From NCBI GenBank assembly GCA_021797295.1, contig JAKAAA010000008.1, positions 1 to 18,267 of the forward strand: a stretch of DNA of 18,267 bases, written 5' to 3'. Below, piece by piece: positions 1-7,617 of this stretch. This stretch comes from Thermoplasmata archaeon. GTDB taxonomy: Archaea > Thermoplasmatota > Thermoplasmata > Thermoplasmatales > Thermoplasmataceae. A program made the position numbers and the translations under genes. The stretch's first letter is position 1; each line of letters begins with the position of its first letter. The notes beneath the pieces are model-generated. The model ran no database searches. It was not told the origin of the DNA and saw nothing but the letters and a program-made list of their open reading frames with translations.

Positions 1-664
1 CATTTGCCTCATGGGGACCTTTTGGAAATACCCACAGATAACCTGCAGGTGCTATTGAACCTAAATAGAAATCTGTGAAATCCTCATTTGAGTCCACATT
101 CTCCATTCTGTATTCCAGTGCAGATATTATATCATTTTTCTTCAGTATGGGTGATTTCAGCCCAGCCCACCTTGAAAATTCACTTTCGAAACCGTCGGCT
201 GCTATTACCATCTTCGCCCTGACTTCGACTTCCTCACCGTTATGCCTTATTTTGGCGCCTACAACGCGGTTTCCTTCCTTTATTACGGAAGTTGCTGGTG
301 ATTTTATCCATATATCTGCACCCTCGGTAGCCGCTAATGTAGCTATATGCTTATCAAACTTATCACGTTCAACAACAAAGCCCACCTCATTGCCTGCGCT
401 TTCTGCTCCAAGTATAATAGGCTTTTTCTCGGAAGGACCATAAATTCTTGCACCCTTGACCTCGTCCGAAATCCAGTGCTGTTCAGGCTTCAAATCCACT
501 TCTGGCATCCATGCCTTTGACACACCCTCACCGCATCTTACAGGAGAACCTATATCCGGCCGCTTTTCTACCATAAGGGTCTTCAAACCATATCTTGCGG
601 AATATCTTGCTGCGGAACTTCCTGCAGGACCTGCACCGATTACCAGAACATCATAATTTAGCAT
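1..664 (-). CDS. Geranylgeranyl reductase (digeranylgeranylglycerophospholipid reductase), 3' end outside window
   Basis: This flavoprotein reduces the double bonds of geranylgeranyl chains in archaeal ether lipids. Only the N-terminal ~221 codons are inside the window; the frame is open to base 1. The translation starts MLNYDVLVIGAGPAGSSAAR, a dinucleotide-binding GxGxxG segment (residues 10-15), followed by the family motif RCGEGVSK near residue 43, then VERDKFD, AADGFESEF and the late motif YLWVFPKG near residue 210. The order and spacing agree, from memory, with the Thermoplasma acidophilum enzyme of known structure. The ATG at 664 overlaps the end of the ferredoxin gene by 14 bases, so the two are almost certainly co-transcribed and translationally coupled. 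Ferredoxin as electron donor is known for a methanogen homologue; applying it here is inference from context. Identification is firm. Confidence 0.93.
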   Translation of the reverse strand, partial: MLNYDVLVIGAGPAGSSAARYSARYGLKTLMVEKRPDIGSPVRCGEGVSKAWMPEVDLKPEQHWISDEVKGARIYGPSEKKPIILGAESAGNEVGFVVERDKFDKHIATLAATEGADIWIKSPATSVIKEGNRVVGAKIRHNGEEVEVRAKMVIAADGFESEFSRWAGLKSPILKKNDIISALEYRMENVDSNEDFTDFYLGSIAPAGYLWVFPKGPHEAN

Positions 665-860
665 GGAACCACTCCGCCGATATTGCTCCCGTGGGGCAAC
701 CTATAACACAAAATTCGCACTTAATGCACTTATCCTCATTTATGGCAATAACTGTTTCATCCAAATTAATCGCATCAGTTGGACACATTCCAACACAGGC
801 TCCACAGTAATCGCAAAGTCCTCTGTCTATGTCCATCTCGCTCTTAACCTTCACTTCCAT
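651..860 (-). CDS. Small 2[4Fe-4S] ferredoxin, probable electron donor to geranylgeranyl reductase
   Basis: A 69-residue soluble ferredoxin. Two complete cluster motifs are visible: C16-x2-C19-x2-C22-x3-C26-P and C45-x2-C48-x2-C51-x3-C55-P, the classic bacterial/archaeal two-cluster arrangement without the long N-terminal zinc extension common in Thermoplasmatales and Sulfolobus ferredoxins. The start at 860 is supported by a TATA-like box (881-889 on this strand) centred 25 bases upstream, implying a leaderless message; Met9 is a possible internal alternative. The stop codon lies inside the reductase gene that follows, giving a 14-base overlap. A dedicated ferredoxin next to geranylgeranyl reductase is also seen in Methanosarcina, where it is needed for full lipid saturation. 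Function as ferredoxin is firm; the specific partner is inferred. Confidence 0.92.
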   Translation of the reverse strand: MEVKVKSEMDIDRGLCDYCGACVGMCPTDAINLDETVIAINEDKCIKCEFCVIGCPTGAISAEWFHAKL

Positions 861-880
861 AAGCGTAAAAGCTACATACC

Positions 881-889
881 TATATCTAT
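881..889 (-). promoter_or_regulatory. TATA box of the ferredoxin-reductase operon
   Basis: Read on the minus strand this is ATAGATATA, centred 25 bases upstream of the ferredoxin ATG at 860. Transcription would begin at or next to the start codon. Confidence 0.5.
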
Positions 890-966
890 TTTTTGTTTTA
901 CCTCTAAGTACACTGATTTCCAGCTAAGCCAGGGCTTGGGACTTTCATTATTCATAGTTAAAATTA

Positions 967-973
967 TTTATAT
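967..973 (+). promoter_or_regulatory. TATA box of moaE
   Basis: TTTATAT, centred 25 bases before the ATG at 995. This spacing supports a leaderless transcript and selects 995 over the upstream TTG at 977 as the moaE start. Confidence 0.6.
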
Positions 974-994
974 CAATTGGATATTATTATTGAT

Positions 995-1408
995 ATGATT
1001 AGGATACAGGCTCAAAAAATTGATCCTATGGAGATCATTGACAGTGTAAAAAGTAACAGTGCAGGTGCTGTTGTATCATTTTTTGGAACTGTGAGATCGG
1101 AGGATGAAACATCCGGAGACATTATTGCACTTTTCTATGAAGCCTATGATGAAATGGCACTGAAAAAGATAGGTGAAATTATAGAAGAAGCTAAAAATAA
1201 GTATTCAATAATTGACGCCTCGGTTGTACAGCGTACAGGCAGGGTGAATCTAAAGGAGGATTCAGTCGGCATAGCTGTATCTGCAGTTCATAGAGAGGAT
1301 GCGTTTCTTGCCTGCCATTACATTATAGACCAAATAAAGGTAATACCACCCATATGGAAAAAAGAAATTTATTCCTCAGGAGAGGTGTGGAAATCCGAAA
1401 CACTGTGA
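995..1408 (+). CDS. moaE: Molybdopterin synthase large subunit MoaE
   Basis: MoaE is the catalytic large subunit of molybdopterin synthase; with thiocarboxylated MoaD it inserts the dithiolene sulfurs into precursor Z in molybdenum/tungsten cofactor synthesis. The 137-residue product has the family landmarks in order: GAVVSFFGTVRS near residue 25, FYEAYDEMA, QRTGRVNLKEDSVGIAVSAVHR, then DQIKVIPPIWKKEIY, which carries the two lysines equivalent to the catalytic pair of E. coli MoaE. Length is normal for the family. A TTG at 977 in the same frame would add six residues, but the TATA box at 967-973 puts the transcript start at 995. No other cofactor gene lies nearby. The last 40 bases overlap the 3' end of the convergent MFS gene. 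Confidence 0.93.
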   Translation: MIRIQAQKIDPMEIIDSVKSNSAGAVVSFFGTVRSEDETSGDIIALFYEAYDEMALKKIGEIIEEAKNKYSIIDASVVQRTGRVNLKEDSVGIAVSAVHREDAFLACHYIIDQIKVIPPIWKKEIYSSGEVWKSETL

Positions 1409-2724
1409 TTTCTGAAATAACCTTTTCTACCAGCAATCAGGGCTATAATGGTAAATGAAAACACTATAAAAAATAGGATGATCGTATTGAATCTTAATCC
1501 TACTATTACAAGTATTGCTCCCGCAGTGAGACCGCTGACTGCCTCTGTTATTTTATTGAACATGTAATTCCACCCATTACCGACTCCCCTTAAGGAGGTG
1601 GGTATGAATTCATTTAACACAGCATTATAAGCCATGGGCCCTGAATAATTCATGAATATTATTATAATGGAAAGCGGAATAACAAAGTATACCGGAAGAA
1701 CATGATCAAATGTGAGAAATAAAGCGAATATGGATATGGAAGCCACTACAGCAGGAAAAACAGAGGATCTATATATACCGAAACGTTTTGCAAGGTACGG
1801 GGATAAGAAGGCCCCTAGAAAACCGAACGTGTATATAATTGCATCCGCCTCCAGTATCTGGTAGAAGGCTAGGAATTTTAACAGTGCAAGCATGTAGGTA
1901 ATGTAAAAGGCAAATCCCCATCCAATAAATCCGACTATGCCATTCAGTGAAAATGTAAATATGAGCTCCCGATTCCATCCCCTATGAAATAGCTTGATAA
2001 GATTTTTTAAAGTTATGTGTTCTCTTTTGCTACTATCATCTATATCAAGGTCCTCACCGTATACTTTCTTTACAACATCCTTAGTTTCCCTGTATTTTCC
2101 ACTGCCATACAACCATACAGGTGTTTCAGTAATCTTTGTTCTCAGTAAAAGTATAATGGCTGCAAATATGCCGCCTATTACGAAGATATAACGCCACACC
2201 GAGTCGTTTTTGATTTCCCCTGTGAGAAGGAATACAGAACCTACCGCAACAAGTGCAACCACAGAAAAGCTGTATGCCCAGAGTGAGTAGTAACGGTTTC
2301 TCTGACTTTTGCTTATGTATTCATATATGTATGAAAATCCTGTTGCCACATCGCTTCCAATAGAGAATCCCATTATCAGCCTGAAGGCAATGAACTGGAA
2401 TATGTCTGTAGAAATCGCAATAAGAAATGAGAAAACCACGAAAACAACCATATTATAAATCAAAAGCCTCTTTCTCCCGAACTTGTCAGTAAGATATCCA
2501 CCGAAAATAGCTCCTGCAATGGCACCTATATTAGCAGCAGCAACAGAGAGGCCCAGAATTAATCCTGTAGGCAGGAAAGTAGCCTTGAAGAAGGTAAGCA
2601 CAAATCCGAATGCGGTCAAATCCCATACATCCAGAAATACACTGGCCGATGCAATTAAAACCATATACATGCCTTTAACATTGTTATGAGTGTAAACATA
2701 ATCGGCAACAGTGTTTGTCTCCAT
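1369..2724 (-). CDS. MFS transporter (metabolite/sugar porter type)
   Basis: A 451-residue major facilitator with about twelve membrane helices. The loop 2-3 signature is intact at residues 75-87 (GGYLTDKFGRKRL), and an acidic helix-1 motif (FLDVWDLTAFGF, ~30-41) resembles the substrate/proton region of organic-acid and aromatic-acid symporters. A long cytoplasmic loop (residues ~205-235) separates the two six-helix halves. The start at 2724 is leaderless: a TTTATAA box at 2746-2752 is centred 25 bases upstream. It is transcribed divergently from the GlcD/GlcF-like dehydrogenase genes only 89 bases away, so uptake of a 2-hydroxyacid such as lactate or glycolate is an attractive guess, but the sequence itself does not fix the substrate. 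The 3' end overlaps moaE by 40 bases on the opposite strand. Confidence 0.88.
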   Translation of the reverse strand: METNTVADYVYTHNNVKGMYMVLIASASVFLDVWDLTAFGFVLTFFKATFLPTGLILGLSVAAANIGAIAGAIFGGYLTDKFGRKRLLIYNMVVFVVFSFLIAISTDIFQFIAFRLIMGFSIGSDVATGFSYIYEYISKSQRNRYYSLWAYSFSVVALVAVGSVFLLTGEIKNDSVWRYIFVIGGIFAAIILLLRTKITETPVWLYGSGKYRETKDVVKKVYGEDLDIDDSSKREHITLKNLIKLFHRGWNRELIFTFSLNGIVGFIGWGFAFYITYMLALLKFLAFYQILEADAIIYTFGFLGAFLSPYLAKRFGIYRSSVFPAVVASISIFALFLTFDHVLPVYFVIPLSIIIIFMNYSGPMAYNAVLNEFIPTSLRGVGNGWNYMFNKITEAVSGLTAGAILVIVGLRFNTIILFFIVFSFTIIALIAGRKGYFRNHSVSDFHTSPEE

Positions 2725-2745
2725 AAATCAGTAAACCGGTGATTA

Positions 2746-2752
2746 TTATAAA
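2746..2752 (-). promoter_or_regulatory. TATA box of the MFS transporter gene
   Basis: TTTATAA on the minus strand, centred 25 bases upstream of the ATG at 2724. It shares the 89-base divergent intergenic region with the dehydrogenase promoter, so the two units could be co-regulated. Confidence 0.55.
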
Positions 2753-2774
2753 CATTTCTAAACTGAATCAGAAA

Positions 2775-2792
2775 TATAAAAAGGCTTAATAA
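2775..2792 (+). promoter_or_regulatory. Promoter region of the GlcD/GlcF-like operon
   Basis: Two candidate boxes are seen: TATAAAAA at 2775-2782 (giving a leader of about 11 bases) and TTAATAA at 2786-2792, which is centred 25 bases before the ATG at 2814 and would give a leaderless message. The sequence does not decide between them. Confidence 0.4.
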
Positions 2793-2813
2793 TGGTAATG
2801 ATTTACATTTATC

Positions 2814-4226
2814 ATGCAGAAGGCGGAAAAAGATGCCATAACAGAAATTATTTCAAAGATAGGACAGAAAAAGATCCTTACCACAGAGGAAGAGCTAATA
2901 CCATTCATGAAGGATGCTTCCTACATAAAGGGTAAATTACCACTGGCAATTTGCCTGCCGGATACACAGGATGATATTTCAAAAATTCTGGGTGTCTGCA
3001 ATAGCTACAGAATAGATGTAACGGTACGAAGCGGTGGAACATCGCTCACAGGTTCGTCGGTCAGTGGATTCAACGGTCTTATAATAAGCACCATGAATTT
3101 AAATAGAATACTGGAAATCAATACATCCTCCAGATATGCTGTCTGTGAGCCTGGAGTTAGAATAGATGCGTTGAACCAGGAATTGAAAAAATATAACTTC
3201 TTTTATCCTCCAGACCCGGCCAGTTCCAGAGCCTCAACTATTGGTGGTTCCTTATCGACCAATGCCGGAGGCCTTAGGGCCGTGAGATATGGCGCAACCA
3301 AGGAATGGGTACTGGGCATGGATGTTGTCATTCCGGATGGGCATATCATCAGAACAGGTGAATACACCCTGAAAAGAAGTGCAGGATATGATCTTACCGC
3401 CCTTATGATCGGCAGCGAGGGAACACTTGGAGTGATTACAAAGGCAATACTGAAAATAGAGCCTTTGCCGGAAGCTACCGCAAAGCTCATAGGTTTTTAT
3501 AGGGATATTGAAAGCGTTGGAAAATCCATGGACAAAATAAAAAGTAACGGGATCACGCCACTTATTGCAGAGTTCATGGACCTGGGTACAATCAATTCCA
3601 TAAGGAAGGGGATGGGTATAAAAATACCAGTATACACACAGTTTCTTCTCATGATTGATGTTGATAGTCCTGCAAAAGCCCTGAAAAGGAAGATAGATAG
3701 TGTAAAAAATATAATGAAAGAATTCACGGATAATGTCATGGTAATAACTGACCAATCAAGGATGGATGAGATTTACACAGCCAGAAAGGGAGCATATTCT
3801 GCCCTGTTATCATTACGTGAAAATAACAACCAGCTGGTTGTTATCGGTGACGTGATAGTCCCATCCAGTGAACTTGCAGGTGCCATGAGGGAAATAGAAA
3901 AATGTGTCAGTGATAGCAGGATGAAGGCAACATTATTTGGTCATATTGGTGATGGCAACATTCATGCAAACATCTTCATGGACAACACAGAAGATGGAAG
4001 AAAAAAGATGGAGAAACTCCAGATGGATATAGCAAAGGTAGCCATAAAACACAGTGGATCTGTTTCCGCAGAGCATGGAATAGGCACTGAAAAGAACCGG
4101 CTTCTGTATGAGGAATACTTGGAAAGGGATTCTCTTTACACGCTGGAAATCATGAAATCAATCAAAAAGGTATTCGATCCCAATAATATACTGAACAGGG
4201 GTAAGATTTTTTATGAACCTGATTGA
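2814..4226 (+). CDS. FAD-linked 2-hydroxyacid dehydrogenase, GlcD / D-lactate dehydrogenase type
   Basis: A 470-residue flavoprotein of the VAO/PCMH family that oxidises a 2-hydroxyacid (D-lactate, glycolate or 2-hydroxyglutarate are the usual substrates). The FAD_binding_4 domain has VRSGGTSLTGSS (71-82), PPDPAS (132-137) with STIGGSLSTNAGG (141-153), and VIGSEGTLGVIT-like sequence at ~199-209 (here IGSEGTLGVIT). The C-terminal FAD-oxidase domain has FGHIGDGNIH (375-384, metal/substrate-site histidines), SAEHGIG (418-424) and the terminal FDPNNILNRGKIF (454-466). Length is typical of GlcD. The stop codon overlaps the start of the Fe-S partner by 14 bases, so electrons probably pass from FAD to that protein. 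Family assignment is firm; substrate is unknown. Confidence 0.92.
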   Translation: MQKAEKDAITEIISKIGQKKILTTEEELIPFMKDASYIKGKLPLAICLPDTQDDISKILGVCNSYRIDVTVRSGGTSLTGSSVSGFNGLIISTMNLNRILEINTSSRYAVCEPGVRIDALNQELKKYNFFYPPDPASSRASTIGGSLSTNAGGLRAVRYGATKEWVLGMDVVIPDGHIIRTGEYTLKRSAGYDLTALMIGSEGTLGVITKAILKIEPLPEATAKLIGFYRDIESVGKSMDKIKSNGITPLIAEFMDLGTINSIRKGMGIKIPVYTQFLLMIDVDSPAKALKRKIDSVKNIMKEFTDNVMVITDQSRMDEIYTARKGAYSALLSLRENNNQLVVIGDVIVPSSELAGAMREIEKCVSDSRMKATLFGHIGDGNIHANIFMDNTEDGRKKMEKLQMDIAKVAIKHSGSVSAEHGIGTEKNRLLYEEYLERDSLYTLEIMKSIKKVFDPNNILNRGKIFYEPD

Positions 4227-5418
4227 AAAAATTGAAAACATAACAGAAAAATGCATCAGCTGTGGATTCTGTGAGAGTGTATGCCCTACCCTGGATGCTA
4301 ACCGGTACAATTCTGTTTTCGGTGCCCGGGGAAGGGTTATCCTCGCTGACTTTGCATTGAAGAATCCTGATACCCAGATGGAACTGGGTGATTCTTTTTA
4401 CTCCTGCCTTGACTGTTATGCCTGTGTAAATGTATGCCCCGCCGGTGTGAATGCCGGTATAGTCAGTGAACTCATGAGGGAGCTCATTGTCAGTGATGTA
4501 AAAAGAGATATAAACCCTGTAGCCAATCTCATAAGGGAAAGCATTTTAAAATATGAAAATCCGCTGGGACTTAAAGAAGAGGCTGCTGATTGGGCTAAGG
4601 ATATAGATTTTCCCCGGAGCAGCACGGTGATTATTACCGGGCATATGTACCAGATGATGCCATATACAAGGGCCATAAACAGAATCAGGAAGTATATAGA
4701 TGAAAATATAGTAAGAAGCGTTGCATCTGTAATGAAAAACCATATTCCACTGATCAGGCTGTCAAGGCATTTTTATGACAGGAACCTGATGAAGACCATG
4801 AATAATGATCTGCGGAATATCGTGGATTTACTTAAAAAATCAGGGATCGAATTTGGATATCTGGGAAAGAATGAACCATATCCCGGGATGTTTCTATACG
4901 ACCTCGGATACATAGAAGATTTCCGTGAATATGCCAGGAAGGTATATGAATTCCTTATGAAAAATGGAATAAAGAAAATAATAACGATAGATCCCCATAC
5001 ATATGATTTGCTTAAAAATCTATATCCTGAATATGTTCCGGATTTCCATATTGAGGTGGTTTATTACACTGATCTTCTGAATCTTAATTATAGAAAGTAC
5101 AGAGAAGGTATTACAGTTCAGGAGCCATGCCATATGGTATTACATAATAATGGGTTCAGGGCACTGGATATACTGAATTCCATAACAGATGTTAGTATGC
5201 CGGATAGACATGGAAAATTGAATATGTGCTGTGGTGGTCCCGATGAACTACTATTTCCTGATACTGCAAAAAAGGTATCTATGCAGAGGTATATGGACTT
5301 AAAGAAAAAATCTGATAATATTGTTACCATATGCCCCCTATGCTATAACAACCTGGCATATGACAGCAGGGTCATGGATTTTTCTGAGTTCGTTGGAAAA
5401 ATGGTTCTAGACCAATAA
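4213..5418 (+). CDS. GlcF-like Fe-S oxidoreductase with one intact and one degenerate CCG domain
   Basis: A 401-residue electron-transfer partner of the upstream flavoprotein. The N-terminus carries two [4Fe-4S] motifs, C14-x2-C17-x2-C20-x3-C24-P and C65-x2-C68-x2-C71-x3-C75-P. The C-terminal half should contain two cysteine-rich CCG domains as in GlcF/HdrD. The second is complete: C306 (EPCH), C339-C340 (CCGG) and C374-x2-C377 (CPLC). The first is recognisable by its fold-like sequence (YPGMFLYDLGY at 223-233 and IITIDPHTYDLLK at 256-268) but has no cysteines where CCG and CPxC are expected. It therefore likely binds a single CCG-type cluster. Start at 4213 sits inside the end of the flavoprotein gene, so the two form an operon. 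It is probably membrane-peripheral; no transmembrane helix is evident. Confidence 0.88.
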   Translation: MNLIEKIENITEKCISCGFCESVCPTLDANRYNSVFGARGRVILADFALKNPDTQMELGDSFYSCLDCYACVNVCPAGVNAGIVSELMRELIVSDVKRDINPVANLIRESILKYENPLGLKEEAADWAKDIDFPRSSTVIITGHMYQMMPYTRAINRIRKYIDENIVRSVASVMKNHIPLIRLSRHFYDRNLMKTMNNDLRNIVDLLKKSGIEFGYLGKNEPYPGMFLYDLGYIEDFREYARKVYEFLMKNGIKKIITIDPHTYDLLKNLYPEYVPDFHIEVVYYTDLLNLNYRKYREGITVQEPCHMVLHNNGFRALDILNSITDVSMPDRHGKLNMCCGGPDELLFPDTAKKVSMQRYMDLKKKSDNIVTICPLCYNNLAYDSRVMDFSEFVGKMVLDQ

Positions 5419-5438
5419 AATACATGGAAAAATCCCTT

Positions 5439-5453
5439 ATTAACAGTGTTAAT
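5439..5453. repeat. Small perfect palindrome between the dehydrogenase operon and aspartate kinase
   Basis: Six-base arms ATTAAC and GTTAAT around AGT. It lies 20 bases past the Fe-S protein stop and about 100 bases before aspartate kinase. It could be an operator or part of a terminator; no long T-run follows. Confidence 0.35.
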
Positions 5454-5515
5454 TTATAACATGGATGTATAATAAATTACTCTGCCTCATTTAGTTATAT
5501 AATGGTTTCATAAAA

Positions 5516-5524
5516 CATTTATAG
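5516..5524 (+). promoter_or_regulatory. TATA box of aspartate kinase gene
   Basis: CATTTATAG, centred about 35 bases before the ATG at 5555, giving a leader of roughly 10 bases. The leader contains AGTGAT (5546-5551), complementary to part of the archaeal 16S 3' end. A second TATA-like run (TTATATAAT) lies some 20 bases further upstream. Confidence 0.45.
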
Positions 5525-5554
5525 TGAAGTGCCATACAAAATAAAAGTGATAAA

Positions 5555-6607
5555 ATGCAAGTTGTAAAGATAGGTGGATCAATATTGAAAAATAAGGAAG
5601 ATTTAATCCTTATAAAACAAAAATTGATGGACTGCCATAATTGCATCATTGTTACATCCGCATTGAAGAATGTAACGAATATGTTAATAGAAGCCTATGA
5701 GACAAAAAACACAGGCATCATTGAAAATATTTACAATATGCATATCACAATTACAGATTTACCGGAAGAGGTCAAGAACCTTCTTGAAAAATTCAGGGAC
5801 GAACTTAAGACGCTTATCCCACTTGAGAGAAGTTTGTCTTTGCGTGACAGGATAATATCATATGGGGAGAGAATGTCAACTGTCGTTGTTTACAGTTTTT
5901 TGAAACGCAGTGGCTTCAATTATAATATATCTTATATAATAGAACCATTAATTGTTACAGATAGCGTTTTTGGGAATGCAACCTACATTGAAGAACAGAC
6001 CGCCGAAAAAATAAGAAACACGGTATTCGGGGATATCACTGTAGTACCTGGTTTTTATGGTTCAAATGAAAATGGTCAGATCACCACTGTAGGCAGGGGT
6101 GGAAGCGATTATACTGCCATGATATTTGCCTCCATAATGAACTGCAGTGTAAGGATAATAACCGATGTCCCTGGTATAATGACCTCTGACCCCAGATTAT
6201 TCTCAAATTCCAGAACTTTACCGGAGGTTTCACTGAGCGAGGTTCTTAAAATGTCCCATTTCGGAGTTAAAAATTTCAATTATAAGACATTTAGACCGGT
6301 AATAGGCAGGGACATAGACATAAGCGTTGAATCACTCTACGAAGATGGTATGACCAGGATAACCAGAAAGCCTGTTAAATCGGTTAAATGTGTGGCCCTT
6401 GCATCCTATGGTTCTTCCAGTAATAAAAATCTGCTTGTTTTCATAGGTCATGGAATATCTGATCCTGAGGTAAGTGGGAACATACTTTCATACATAGGGC
6501 ACGAACATCAATATCATCTGGATTCCCTGTCTTTATCCCTTCTTCTGGACGATGACCTAGTAAACAACAAAAAATGTTTCCAGGTGGCCTCATCATGGAT
6601 AAAATAA
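5555..6607 (+). CDS. Aspartate kinase with shortened regulatory region
   Basis: Aspartate kinase phosphorylates L-aspartate, the first step towards threonine, methionine and, in some organisms, lysine. The catalytic amino-acid-kinase domain is complete: KIGGS at 5-9, GERMS at 104-108, TTVGRGGSDYTA at 177-188 and TDVPGIMTSDPR at 203-214. The protein is only 350 residues, whereas most aspartate kinases have 400-470 with two ACT domains. The region after ~275 has room for only about one ACT unit, with a recognisable LLVFIGHGISDPEVSG strand-helix start. Feedback control by threonine or lysine may therefore be altered or absent; this is inference. The 3' end overlaps the next gene by 13 bases if that gene starts at 6595. 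Both genes act consecutively, so this is a real operon. Confidence 0.9.
   Translation: MQVVKIGGSILKNKEDLILIKQKLMDCHNCIIVTSALKNVTNMLIEAYETKNTGIIENIYNMHITITDLPEEVKNLLEKFRDELKTLIPLERSLSLRDRIISYGERMSTVVVYSFLKRSGFNYNISYIIEPLIVTDSVFGNATYIEEQTAEKIRNTVFGDITVVPGFYGSNENGQITTVGRGGSDYTAMIFASIMNCSVRIITDVPGIMTSDPRLFSNSRTLPEVSLSEVLKMSHFGVKNFNYKTFRPVIGRDIDISVESLYEDGMTRITRKPVKSVKCVALASYGSSSNKNLLVFIGHGISDPEVSGNILSYIGHEHQYHLDSLSLSLLLDDDLVNNKKCFQVASSWIK
6582..6587 (+). promoter_or_regulatory. Shine-Dalgarno site that sets the aspartate-semialdehyde dehydrogenase start
   Basis: AGGTGG ends seven bases before the ATG at 6595. The earlier in-frame ATG at 6574 has no such site and would add seven residues ahead of the family's normal N-terminus. 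Confidence 0.55.
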
Positions 6608-7617
6608 GGGTATCCTTGCTTGGCTCTACCGGCATGGTAGGCCAGAAAATGATAAGGTTGCTTGCAAATCATCCATACATAGAACTGGTGAAAATCAGCG
6701 CATCTGACTCCAGAACGGGCAAGGAATATGGAAAAACTGTGAACTGGATAGAACGGGGACCTATTCCGGAAATATACAGGAATATGCCACTTGTGTCGAC
6801 TGATCCAGAAGACCATAAAGATGTGGATTATGTGCTTTCTGCATTGCCACCTGAGGCCGCAGAGGGTGTTGAGCTGAAACTTATCAAAAGTGGAATTAAT
6901 GTTATATCAAACGCATCACCATTCAGGATGTCAGAAGATGTACCGTTGATAAATCCTGAACTCAACTTCAATCATCTCACTATCCTTGAAGATAAGGAAA
7001 CAAAATATGTTAAGAACCCGAACTGCACATCTGCAATTATGGCCATGCCACTGGCTGAAATTCTGGGAATGGACTACAGGAGAATTTCCATTGTTACCAT
7101 GCAGGCAATCAGTGGTGCTGGTTATTCCGGTCTGCCATATATGTCAATAGATGACAATATAATACCTTACATACATGGAGAGGAGGAGAAAATACCGGCA
7201 GAGATATCAAAAATGTATGGTTCAGTTGAGGATCGAAAAATAAGAAACAGGAGAATAAGGGTAAACGTCACATCTGTTCGTGTCCCTGTTAAGATAGGCC
7301 ATATGGGGATAATAAATATAGAAATGGACTCTGATCCTGATCTGGAAAAACTTAAAGAGAAAATGAATAATTTTACACCACTGAAGAGATTCCAGGGACT
7401 GTACAGTGCCCCTGCACATCCACTTGTGATTCACGAGGAGGAGGATAGACCACAAAATACCCTTGATACATATAACGGGATGGAAGTCCATGTTGGAAGA
7501 ATATCGTACAGGGATGGAATTCTCAGAATGGTGGTATTAGGCAATAATCTGGTTCGTGGAGCGGCGGGAATAACTATACTGACCATGGAAACAATGAAGC
7601 AGATGAATCTAATATGA
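6595..7617 (+). CDS. asd: Aspartate-semialdehyde dehydrogenase
   Basis: NADPH-dependent reduction of aspartyl phosphate to aspartate semialdehyde, directly after aspartate kinase. The 340-residue protein begins MDKIRVSLLGSTGMVGQ, the Rossmann nucleotide-binding loop (GSTGMVG at 10-16). The catalytic cysteine is C144 in NPNCTS; the downstream MQAISGAGYSG motif and the HGEEEKI and IRVNVTSVRVPV segments are those of the archaeal/fungal branch of the family. Length is normal. The start at 6595 is chosen because a good ribosome-binding site precedes it and the N-terminus then fits the family; 6574 is the longer alternative. The final nine bases overlap the convergent HAD phosphatase gene. No homoserine dehydrogenase or lysine gene is present in the window, so the branch supplied cannot be told. 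Confidence 0.95.
   Translation: MDKIRVSLLGSTGMVGQKMIRLLANHPYIELVKISASDSRTGKEYGKTVNWIERGPIPEIYRNMPLVSTDPEDHKDVDYVLSALPPEAAEGVELKLIKSGINVISNASPFRMSEDVPLINPELNFNHLTILEDKETKYVKNPNCTSAIMAMPLAEILGMDYRRISIVTMQAISGAGYSGLPYMSIDDNIIPYIHGEEEKIPAEISKMYGSVEDRKIRNRRIRVNVTSVRVPVKIGHMGIINIEMDSDPDLEKLKEKMNNFTPLKRFQGLYSAPAHPLVIHEEEDRPQNTLDTYNGMEVHVGRISYRDGILRMVVLGNNLVRGAAGITILTMETMKQMNLI

Noticed and set aside
75..443. Open plus-strand frame of 122 codons
   Set aside because: It is antisense to the geranylgeranyl reductase, whose motifs are clear on the minus strand; the plus-strand product has no recognisable feature.
3252..3755. Open minus-strand frame of 167 codons
   Set aside because: It lies wholly inside the GlcD-like gene, which shows full family motifs in its own frame; the antisense product is rich in unusual His/Cys/Tyr and has no promoter.
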